DNA from: Labia minor
Taxonomy: Eukaryota > Arthropoda > Insecta > Dermaptera > Spongiphoridae
Assembly (NCBI GenBank): GCA_963082975.1
Contig: OY720345.1
Span: 15,526,491 to 15,590,490 of the forward strand
Direction of reading: 5' to 3'
Length of the DNA: 64,000 nucleotides
The translations under genes were made by a program, and so were the position numbers. Each line of letters starts with the position of its first letter. Positions within the stretch are counted from its first letter, which is position 1. Under the pieces are notes generated by a model. That model saw only the letters and a list, made by a program, of their open reading frames with translations, did not search any database and was not told where the DNA came from. Below, piece by piece: positions 54,622 through 64,000 of this stretch.

Positions 54622-55277
54622 TGAATAATTAGTGAAAATAAAAAATAAAATTATTATTATTATTATTTTAATTTTTTTTTCATTTTCATCCAATAACCCA
54701 TTTGTCGTATTTTCATAATATGAACCATTTTCTAATTCATTTTTATTTTTATTATTATTTATTTACTATTAATATGAATAACTAAAAAATTTAATAAATT
54801 ATTAGTCTTCTGCGCACATATTCGATCTCTTTTAATTTGCGGGATAAAAATTATTAAATTGGATATAGAAAAATTATTTTATTAATTAATTAATTATTTT
54901 TTTAATTTTTCTTTTTAAAAAAATTAATTAATTAAATAATTTTTTTAATTTTTCTATATCCTAACCGAACCGAATTAAAAAAATTAATTAATTAAATAAT
55001 TTTTTTAATTTTTCTATATCCTAACCGATTATATTATTCACTTATTCACTAATTTTCGGTTTTAGTGAATTCGTCAATAAAACATTACTTAATGGCTGCA
55101 CATTTCGACGTTCATAACCAGCTAATCTGTCCAAATTTAAAAATATTTATTTATCTCATAAACTAGAAGAGCCCGAGAAAAATTCCATAAAGAAAGTTTA
55201 TTTGGAATTAAAAAAGGATTCCACTAGGAAAATGTCATCCAAATCCATGACATAACAATTAATCTGAACAATTTACC
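54249..55277. mobile_element. Foldback element, family 5, enlarged, carrying captured DNA
   Basis: Inverted arms AGTAATTGTTCAGATTAG and CTGAACAATTTACC; arm bodies match the 47921 element in the opposite orientation (shared: TAGCTACCATGTTTTATC, TTCATAACCAGCTAATCTGT-like). The middle contains (TA)n at 54584-54619, the 51600-51772 copy at 54633-54825, and repeated blocks of TTAATTAATTAAATAATTTT with CTATATCCTAACCGA (about 54875-55030). Confidence 0.6.
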
Positions 55278-55474
55278 TGTCTTAGTTTTAAAACAAATCC
55301 AATGAATCAATTCTAAACGAAAGTGTTTTGACTAAAATAAGGATTGTTTTTACAAAATATTCCAATTGATATGCTTGTTATGAAAGATCACTGATAATGA
55401 TGGTGATGATGAGAGGGAGGACAGTTGTTTGGTCGATTAGTTTGTTTTTGTAGATGAATGTTTTTATTGCTTAC

Positions 55475-55698
55475 CTGGAGTGAGCAGGCGTTGTTGAGAT
55501 GGGCGGGAGGACTGATTGCTGCTTGAGCCTGCGACGCCAGTTTCGCCAAAGGTTGGCCGGTCAGCGGGTGGATATTTGGTCGCAGCACTTTCGAGAGCTG
55601 CCCGGCGCCCAGCTGCTGAATGACGCCTGATGACGGGTGCTCAAGGTGGTCACCACTGTCAACGCCTGCTTCTTCTCTGGGCTCGGCCGGTTCAGCAC
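55475..55698 (-). CDS. Candidate upstream coding exon A of the Lim1 transcript
   Basis: A GC-rich 224-bp island with acceptor gtggttctcag and donor gtaagc. The minus-strand frame is open throughout: it begins with AEPAEPREEAGVDSGDH and ends PPAHLNNACSLQ. It includes the protein-like stretch LRPNIHPLTGQPLAKLASQ. It is entered in phase 1, so at least one more upstream exon is needed, and leaves in phase 0. I do not recognise a domain. The in-phase link to exon B and then to the LIM1 exon suggests an N-terminally extended Lim1 isoform; a separate overlapping gene is the alternative. Confidence 0.5.
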
Positions 55699-55711
55699 CT
55701 GAGAACCACAC

Positions 55712-56854
55712 ATCGAGACATTATCACTTTAAGGGTGGTCACTTCAAATAACAATAAAAAAAATGGCTTATTTATTTATCTCTTTATCACAAAGGTCTGT
55801 TTTTCCACATGGATGATCCCATTTAAAAAAAAAAACATGTTGTATGAAACAAAGTGTCAAAGAAAGAAAAAAAAGGTTTTTCATTCTTTCTTTTAATTCT
55901 TTTGTTCAATTTTACGAAATTTTATGCAGACATTTAAGAATATTTGTTTTTTTTTTTCATAAAAAATATATACATTTTTAATTTATAAATATTAAATAGA
56001 TACTTAATAAATTAATAAAAAAAAACAAACTTTTTTAATATTCACGCTTTTTAATGAAAAATTTTAATTAAACCTTGAATATTATCCTTTTCATATGCTC
56101 AAGAATAAAGCTTAGGCGCAGATGAACAGTGAGTAGGTAAAGAATTGAATATTATTATAAATAATTAATAAATAAAAAAAATTGTAAATATAAATATAAA
56201 TATAACATTATAATAGCATCAATCATTCAAATTCCCAACTTTTAAAAATCCATTTTTTTGAAAAATTGAAAATTTTTCTTTTTTGATTATTGTAATGTCA
56301 ACGACTTGCAATATACGTTTCATATTTGAGCGAAATCGCTCAACTAGAAGTAGATTAAAAACTAATTACAAATTATTAACATTACGGACAGACAGAAATT
56401 TCAAGTTAATAAAAAGCGTATAAAATGGCAGCACATTTTAGTTTGTTTTAAATATGTATATATATATATATAAGAGTATAACACGCTACTTTATAGAGGG
56501 TAAGTATATTGGAAGGGTAAATTATTTATAATTAACATGTTTTTAACAAAACAATAAATAAAATAAAGCCATTTAATAACTAAAATAATAATTGTTTTTA
56601 ATATGGATCTTCTTGGGAAAATTCTATTGTGAGAAAAAAACACAGCATGGGGAAAAATATAATTACTATTATCATTTAATACATATACTAGTGTATATAT
56701 ATATATCGCATGAAATATGAAAGAATACATTTATTAATTAGTATTGAAATATTCTTCTGACACTTAATTATCATAATTAAGGATTTTTAAATTGGGGAAG
56801 GGGTTAATTAGTAAGTTAATATTTAAAAGTTATATCCCTAACATAAAAAAAATT
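55712..56854. other. Non-coding sequence upstream of exon A
   Basis: AT-rich. No exon with matching phase was recognised. A TA run is at about 56457-56472 and another at 56694-56706. Confidence 0.5.
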
Positions 56855-57361
56855 CTGGAGTGTCTCCACTCGACTATCTCGCAAATCTGAATTAGATAAT
56901 CAAGTTTTTTTTCTATATTTGAAAATTAATTAAATTTCATTCTATCTGATCAGGGTTTTAACATAATTTTCAACATTTTATTGAAATAAGAAGGCAATCA
57001 AATAATATCAACATTGTTTTGATTTTTTTCAACGTAAATAAACCAACGCGTGTTGGTCTCTTTGTTGATGAAACCAAGTCACGTGCTGGCGCGTGATTGG
57101 CAGTCAACGTGTTAAAATAGTTTAAAAAATTAATTCCGGCACTTTCCGCGATTCAATCAAGCTGAAATTCTATATATATCAGTTTTATACAATTATTAAT
57201 CATGTAAAAAACTATAAAACATATATCTTTATTTTTACGGGCAGTTTAGAGGAAAAAAAATGAAAACTTGGTAGGTAATGGTCCTCTTCCGGATGATCTA
57301 CATTTCTCAAAAGTTTGCGTATTCTTGTCTACATACACAGACTCCCGTCTGGCGAGAAAAT
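56855..57361 (-). mobile_element. HINE-like element, family 1 variant (1b)
   Basis: CTGGAGTGTCTCCACTCG and ACTATCTCGC at the low end, the 1b interior shared with 44616, and a shortened 5' part with GTCTGGCGAGAAAATAAAAA at the high end. Confidence 0.7.
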
Positions 57362-58751
57362 AAAAATTCGTTTAAAAAAAAGAGATTGGAAAAATTCAAT
57401 AACTAGCATTTTTAATAAATTGAACATAAATTTAAAAAATTTAATGTGATAAACATTACGAACATTTCGAAAAACCGCATTTGGCTTCTAATACGATCGT
57501 GTTTATTAAAATGCAGCAGTTTATTTTGAACGCGATAAATAAAATATTATCATCCATCGGATTGGTTCAAGAATATAGAAATTGCAAAACAGTCTTTATA
57601 AAAGGAATGATTTTTAAGTGTTTTAGCTATAAATGGAGGGGGGGGGGGGAATTTAATATCACAAATATATATATAATGAAGAAAAGAACTTCCTCCCAAA
57701 GAAAATTTACAATTTCATATACGAAGTAATGTTTTATTATTCATAATTTTTTTAAGTATTAATAAAAAAAAGCATAATCTTAATACTATTCTTGCAAAAT
57801 TTTTTAATATTTTGCAGAAAAAAAAATATTAAAGAGTATATAAATGAGAGATAGGATTTTCTCAGCATACTTAAAATAAAGTAATTATGTAAATTTTTTT
57901 TCAAAATTTTAAAAAATTAAATCATTGTTAGTTGAACTGTGGAACATGTGGACGAGAATTTATACCTCAGCAAGTTTACTTAAAAATTTATTAATTTAAA
58001 TAAACCAAAATTAAAAAAAATTAAAAAAATTTATAGATATGAATTTAATAAAGTTCGATCCTACTAAAACTAAAAATCAATTAAAATGTTAAATCTATTC
58101 ATTTCATTTTATTTATACGCAATTTTATGAAATTATCATATGTTCCTTAATTAACTACTAATCGTGGTTCATGAACTTCCGATATGGAAAGAAGATTTTT
58201 TTATCTACAAAAATTCTATTAAAAGAAAATTATTTTATAAATTTTTAAATCTTTTAATGATTTAATCAATTTAAAAACAAAAAGCGTATTTTTTTAGTGT
58301 AAAATGAATAGGACATAAACAATATTTCCCTTCTGGGACAATTAGAAAAAGTTAAAGAATTATGCCGAAATATGATGAAAGTGTATTATTCATTCTTCGC
58401 AAGGGGTTAGAGAGCCACAAGGGAAAAGAAACAAAGAAACACAAAAAAAAAATACTGACATAAAAGATAAGATTATTCCATTCAAAGATATTCTTTTAAA
58501 CAAATAGGAAAGGACTTTGAAATAAAATTAAAAGGATTTGCCGCTTATTCATGTGTATAGATAAAAAAAAGAGTCACTACTACCCTTACATTCTCCCACG
58601 TGATCAAAGTAGACAAATATTTTTTTTTTTTTTTTTTTTTTTTCTTAAATGTATTGTTCAATATGAGAAATTTTATAAATGAAATAGGTTAAAAAAAATT
58701 TCAAAACATCAAATATTGGGGTGGTTGGTTATATTAGTTATGTATCCTATG
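57362..58751. other. AT-rich non-coding sequence
   Basis: No gene. A run of G at 57637-57648 and a long T run at 58620-58643 stand out. The plus-strand open frame at 57481-57729 has no recognised domain. Confidence 0.45.
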
Positions 58752-58945
58752 ATCAGTAGAACGGGTCCTATCAACCTTTACCTTGATTTTCTTGATCGGA
58801 GCCGCTATTAGTAGCTTTCCCAATTTTGATCCCAGAGGCTGGGTTGACTCCTTATCATAGACCTCACCTAGAGAAATTACCTTGATCCCGGAACCACGAG
58901 AATGTGAAGCAGCTTTGCTAACCTCACACCCTGTGGCGCCTTTGA
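58752..58945 (-). mobile_element. tRNA-like SINE copy
   Basis: Shares AACGGGTCCTATCAACCTTT and GTAGCTTTCCCAATTTTGAT with the copy at 3545 (seen on the plus strand). The tRNA-like head at the high end (GGCGCCACAGGGTGTGAGG on the minus strand) is present but diverged. Confidence 0.6.
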
Positions 58946-59948
58946 TTCTATTCTAAATTTACATTTTACAATTAAGTTGCTTCTGTGGAAAAATATGAAT
59001 GATAATCAAAATATTTAAGAGCTTCGATCTTTAATTGTTTAAGAATCCGTACCAATAGAGAAGGTAAAAAAAATTGATCAGTAAATGTTGTACTATACAT
59101 TTTAAAAATATTGACTACAAAACTTATCTTTAACGCATACTGAAAACATCCGTCAATATTAAATCATACAAATTTGATGATTTAATAGCTATTAGATAAA
59201 ATATTGTAAATAATATCTATATTCTAAAATGACATTTCCATGAACTCATATCCTAACATCCCTCATTTAAGAATTTGGACTTTTATTTACTAAGCATTTG
59301 ATCTCTAATGGGGCGTACTTAAAAACAAATTAAAATTGTATAATACCAAGAAAATATTCAACATTTTATTTTGTTTTATATTTTTAAATTATAAAAAACT
59401 TAAATGTTTAAAATTAAAATAAATTACTAAATTTTATTAAAGTCTTCTTTCTGTAAAGGAACTTTGGGCTGTATCAACATTTATTCCTTTGAAGAGTGCA
59501 ACAATTATTTATCATTCATTTAATTAATACAAACCCGCTATCAAAAATGAATTGTATGAATTCATCATCTTATAAATATAAATAAAAAATATACTTTTTT
59601 TTTTGCTTTTCTTAATGCCCCTATAAATAAAAAATTGGCCTGTCAGTAAAACTTTATTGATTTTTTGTTAATATAAATATAAAATAATGTCGCCCGTATA
59701 TTAAAATAGTAAAAAAGGTAAAAAGAAAGAAAAGATAAAACAAAAATATTATACTTTAATTTATTCAGATTCCTTTTAGTCAAGCAGGCAGGCGGCAAAT
59801 AAACACAAAACTTTTTTTTTTATATATTCTTTGTTAAACACTCAAAAAGTTTTTGTATCCAATAGAGGTGAATTATGTAGAATAAACAAGGTATTTGGGC
59901 GCCAATAATTTATTATCCAGAAAGGAGAGATGAATTTAAAGCGGACAT

Positions 59949-59975
59949 TTATATATATATATATATATATATATT
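59949..59975. repeat. (TA)n microsatellite
   Basis: TA run adjoining the MITE at 59981. Confidence 0.9.
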
Positions 59976-59980
59976 TAAAG

Positions 59981-60297
59981 CAGTGATTCTCAACCACTGT
60001 GCCGCGGCACTTTTGTGTGCCGAGAGATTTTCTAAATGTGCCGTCAAATTTTACAAATGTAAAGTTCAAATTAAGAAAAAGTAAATATTTATTTTATATG
60101 TATGTAAAAAAACCGTAAAATGTTTTTGCGATCAGGTTCTTAAACATTACCGAATTTTTTTCAATTTTTTCAATATGGTTCTAAAAAAAAGGTAAAAATT
60201 GTTATGATTATTAAATTTATCATTTTCTTTGTGTGCCGCCAAATTTGTAAACCGTTAAAAGTGTGCCGCGGTAAAAAAAAAAAGTTGAGAATCACTG
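59981..60297. mobile_element. hAT-type MITE (CAGTGATTCTCAACC family)
   Basis: Ends CAGTGATTCTCAACC and GTTGAGAATCACTG are inverted; the interior has GTGCCGCGGCAC and GTGTGCCGCGGT. Flanks ATTTAAAG and ATTTTTAAAG are similar with a small indel. Relative of the 29513 element. Confidence 0.75.
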
Positions 60298-61296
60298 ATT
60301 TTTAAAGTATAAATTATTATTATTATTAGTATTATTTTCTAATACAAATAAATAAAATATAAATATAAATGTAATGAAAATAGGAGATGAATAAGGAAAG
60401 TTCACAGAAGAATTTAATATAGCGTTAAGAAAATTAAAATTTTGATTTAAAAAAAAAAAACAACTTAATTACTAAAAGATCCCTTAATTCTCATTTTTTT
60501 TTTTTATCTATTCTAATATTCTTGAATGAATCAATATATCCATTCTCAAATATAGTAAATTATTATAAAAAAAAAAAATTAATAAAAATAATGAATGACC
60601 CTTTTTCTCCATGAATGGAATAGAAAATATTTCAGCCTGAGGGAAGGACGAACATCCCTAAAAAATAATACCTCTAAAGGTATAATCATATCTTTAAGAG
60701 GGAAAAAGGACAGTTTGGCAAACATCTAATTTTCTGTATTAATTTATGTGCCTGAGGGAATATAAGCGTTGAGTAGAATACAAATGCCCTATTGAAGTAA
60801 TGAAAAACGAAGGTGTTTGCACCCTCCTCCTCCTCTCTCCGCCCTACGGACTCCCTGTTACTGGAATGATGAAAAAAATACTCTTATATTGTGGTGTGTA
60901 TCATAAAAATGAATTGTCAGTTAAGTCAATGAATTAAGAGAGAAGATCAAATTCAATGATTGACCTGTGAATGTAAACCCAGACCTTGTTACCTGATTTC
61001 TATCATTAATCATTTCAATTACGAAATTGACATTGTTTTTTTTTTTTTTATTTTTATATTCTTTTTTAGCATGCTACTATTTGACCTATCTAATAAAATC
61101 ACCAACTGATTTAATATCAACTGGTAATTATAATCATTAGATATAATCATTTATATTGTTCTTTTTTTCTAGTAGCTGAATTTAATGTTAATTTACAGAA
61201 TCCGTTTTGGATTAATATCATGATACGATCTTATGGGTAAATAGTGACTTTGAAATCTATTTTTTTAATTTCTAAAATAATATTTGTGTATTATTC
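60298..61296. other. AT-rich non-coding sequence with one GC-richer patch
   Basis: 60600-60990 is less AT-rich (CACCCTCCTCCTCCTCTCTC at 60820-60839; TGATTGACCTGTGAATGTAA) but not coding. Possible upstream regulatory DNA; nothing recognised. Confidence 0.35.
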
Positions 61297-61358
61297 AGGG
61301 TGTCCCAAAATTCAATTTCGTATTACAGGCAAACTGCTCTTTTATTTTGGGACACCCT
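61297..61358. mobile_element. Tiny palindromic MITE
   Basis: A 62-bp unit with perfect 14-bp ends AGGGTGTCCCAAAA and TTTTGGGACACCCT. This terminal motif is common in mariner-like elements. Confidence 0.6.
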
Positions 61359-61475
61359 ATATATGTATTTTTTAGGTATAATATGGATTTAATAATTGAC
61401 TATTGAGTTTATTAGTCTCTAAAATAAAAACACCTTTATTATAAGAATTGAAAATAATAATTATTCTAGGAGTCA

Positions 61476-61660
61476 ACACAGCTCTGGGATCAAAATTGGG
61501 AAAGCTACTTGATAGCGGCTCCGATCAAGAAAAACAAGGTAAAGGACGATAGGACCCGATCTACTGATCATAAGACACCTTTTCATTTATATAACCAACT
61601 TGATAGGCGATGTCCTTGCGTAGGGCGTACAAAAGTCAGAGGTTTATTTGTATGTTAAAT
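61476..61660 (+). mobile_element. SINE copy without head
   Basis: Plus-oriented relative of the 3545 element: CTGGGATCAAAATTGGGAAA, GATAGCGGCTCCGATCAAG and a tail with CGTACAAAAGTCAGAGG. The tRNA-like 5' head is missing, as expected for a 5'-truncated or degraded copy. Confidence 0.6.
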
Positions 61661-61760
61661 CCCATAAGAAGAATCATTGTTTATTACGAACAAACTATTA
61701 TTATCTTGTAGCTAATAAAAAAAATTGACTTATTATTTTTGTTTATATTGTCAAATACTA

Positions 61761-61795
<35 letters not shown>

Positions 61796-62951
61796 GGTAT
61801 ATAAAATTTTTGTTATTATTAAAAAAATATTATTCTTATTTAATAGTTTTTGATATTATTGTATTATTTATTACTATACAAGTATAGTAGTTAATATATA
61901 TTTGTCATTATGCTTAAATGTATAGGTAAAATTTAAAATATACATTAAAAAGATGGCTATAAATGCCCATTTAAGACAATTTCAATTTAAATATTAAATA
62001 TTAGACAACACCGAGGGGGTTGAATTATTTTATCATCATTTATGATAAATCGAGGGTTGATTTATAAAACATCTCCTAATCTTCACTAGGAATTTTTTTT
62101 TTTTTTCTTAAACAAATAAAAATAATTTATTTTTTTTTTAATTAATTAATATATTATATATGTAGTGATTAGATTGTTTTTTCACACTTACAAAGACCTA
62201 CAAACATTGTAAGAAAGGTACCTTATATATTTTCTTCGTACCAATAGAAATCTCAGAGGTGTTAGTGAATTTTCAATTATTTGGCCTCAGTAGGCAAATT
62301 CCTAAACCGTACCTTTCATAAGCCTATCCATCTCTCCCATTTCTTTCATCTCTACTTTTATATTGTCTGACCACTCCGTCCTTGATCTATTTATTGTATA
62401 ATTTTAATTAATATTTATGAATAAAATTATATAATAATCATCATCAAAAGAGAGAGAGAGATGTTAATTTATCATTTACTAAATATTTCTCTTGCCTCTA
62501 ATGAAAGTATTCCTGTTTATTTGAATATTGAATCAATAAATTTAAATAAATATATCATATATATAGATCATCCAAATATAAATTGATTTCATTTAATATT
62601 TTAATATAATATATATATTTATATAATTAAATTTGTTAAATTATTTACACTTACAGTGTTAAACTCAAGTTAACAAAAACATTTTAATAATTATAGATAA
62701 ATAAAATATATGATGATAGAAGTAAAACTATTAATTTATTTAAATATATATATTATATATATATTATTAAAATATATATATATATGCATATAATGCACTT
62801 GTTAATAAAGAACCGTCTATAAATTTAAAAGGCTACTAAATCTTAGAATTAAAATTAATATAGATTTTCTATTTCTGATTTCGAAAATATAATATTACCT
62901 AAATAACTATTTTAATTTTTTATTTAAAACATATTTTTTGCAAATGTATAC

Positions 62952-62984
<33 letters not shown>

Positions 62985-63270
62985 TATATAAATTTACTAT
63001 ATAATTAAAAATGAATATATAAATATTAATGAAAATAATGAAATTGAAAACGGGACATCAATTTCTTTTTAATTTGCCACTTGAAAGATTTTTTCACTTT
63101 TTAAAAAAAACAAAAAAAAAAAATCACAAAGAGGATAATTATTTTAAGTTAAAATTAAATTAAATATAATATATATTTAGCAGTCGTACTCTGAATTTAT
63201 GAGGTGATTAACTTTTAACAATTTTGTTTCAAATCTATAAAAATGTTAGAACAATTATTTTCTATTTTTA
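61661..63270. other. AT-rich sequence with many TA runs
   Basis: TA runs at about 61759-61795, 62741-62788 and 62954-62982. 62200-62400 is less AT-rich but without a recognised feature. No gene. Confidence 0.5.
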
Positions 63271-63513
63271 AGGGAATTTTGTAAATAAAATCACATATTG
63301 ATAATTTTTATTGTAAATTTATTAAAAAAATACAAAAAATACACAACGGTTCGATTGCAGAAGTAGCAAAAAAATAGTAAAAAGAAAATAAGAAAAAAAT
63401 AGCAAAAATTGCTACTTCTGCAATCGAAACGTTGTGTATTTTTTGTATTTTTTTTTTTTTGAATAAATTTACAATAAAAAATATCAATATGTGTTTTATT
63501 TACAAAATTCCCT
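63271..63513. mobile_element. TA-flanked foldback MITE, uninterrupted copy
   Basis: About 100-bp inverted arms: AGGGAATTTTGTAAATAAAA at the left, TTTTATTTACAAAATTCCCT at the right, with an inner palindrome TTGCAGAAGTAGCA / TGCTACTTCTGCAA. TA on both sides. Same element as the interrupted one at 11781. Sequence similarity to that copy continues somewhat past the right end, so the boundary may be wider. Confidence 0.7.
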
Positions 63514-63939
63514 TATAAATAAAAACAACTACCAAAGCTTTAATAATTTAATTATTTTCTATATCTTTCACATTTTTTTGTTTTAATTTTTCGATTGATC
63601 CAGTTAAAATGCAATTTTGATAAAATAAATTCCTATAAAGGTGTTCTTTGTTTTATTTATTTAAAATTTATTATTAGTATTTATCTAATATTATATTATC
63701 TAATTAATTATAGTAATATCCAATAGTATTATTTATCTATTTATATATAAATATATTCAATCAGATTTGAGAAAACAATAAATAGGTAATTGAATAGAAA
63801 AGAGATTAGTCTACAGTCTATAGAATAATTAATTCTATAATATTTATATAATTATATAAATATTTGTGTTATATTTTAGTAATTCAATATATTATAGAAT
63901 ATTTTTAGTATATATATTATTTTTTTTTATATTGTAGAG

Positions 63940-64000
63940 CAGGGGTGTCTAAACTGCGGCCCAAAACTCTTTGAGATGTGGCCCAAACGCAAATTATGAA
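63940..64000 (+). mobile_element. hAT-type element cut by the window end
   Basis: CAGGGGTGTCTAAACTGCGG followed by CCCAAA is a typical hAT terminal sequence. Only about 60 bp lies inside the window. Confidence 0.5.

Overview
This is a strongly AT-rich, intron- and transposon-loaded piece of an animal nuclear genome, most likely an insect. The evidence is GT-AG introns, long non-coding gaps, many short non-autonomous transposons, and a homeobox protein with arthropod-style residues. I cannot name the species. No bacterial, phage or viral genes are seen.

The window is organised around one gene on the minus strand: Lim1, the LIM-homeodomain transcription factor of the vertebrate LHX1/LHX5 family. 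I reconstructed nine coding exons by hand, from the start codon at 51387 down to the stop at 11228. Every exon joint is in phase and has GT-AG ends, giving a 644-residue protein: Gly/Ala/Pro-rich N-terminus, LIM domain 1 (about 124-174), LIM domain 2 (about 183-237), low-complexity linker, homeodomain (about 395-454), Gly/Pro/Ala-rich C-terminus and a conserved-looking terminal Val-Trp. Two more GC-rich open exons lie upstream (52756-52933 and 55475-55698). They splice in phase with each other and with an internal acceptor of the LIM1 exon (51332), so a longer isoform that starts beyond them is likely.

Everything else is intron, flank or repeats. Region 1-10 kb is downstream of the gene and holds repeats, a LINE remnant, hAT remnants and a SINE. 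About 10.0-11.2 kb is probably the 3' UTR. From 11.2 to 51.4 kb lies the gene body, with introns of about 13.6 and 17.4 kb. From 51.4 to 55.7 kb are the candidate upstream exons, and 55.7-64 kb is non-coding.

The most interesting non-genic content is a set of repeat families sharing one architecture: a T-run, a 10-11 bp sub-terminal inverted repeat, an internal microsatellite or simple repeat, the inverted partner near the other end, then a short stem-loop at the 3' tip. This is the architecture of Helentron-associated interspersed elements (HINEs, non-autonomous Helitron relatives). One copy at 14787 can be compared with a paralogous empty site at about 15680 and shows insertion into a T-run without target duplication. 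Several copies sit next to, or are joined to, duplicated host DNA, as expected if rolling-circle elements pick up flanking sequence. Other mobile DNA: hAT-type MITEs with 8-bp target duplications, Tc1/mariner/pogo-type MITEs, a broken mariner, a tRNA-like SINE, LINE and hAT transposase remnants, and a fragment that looks like 18S rRNA.
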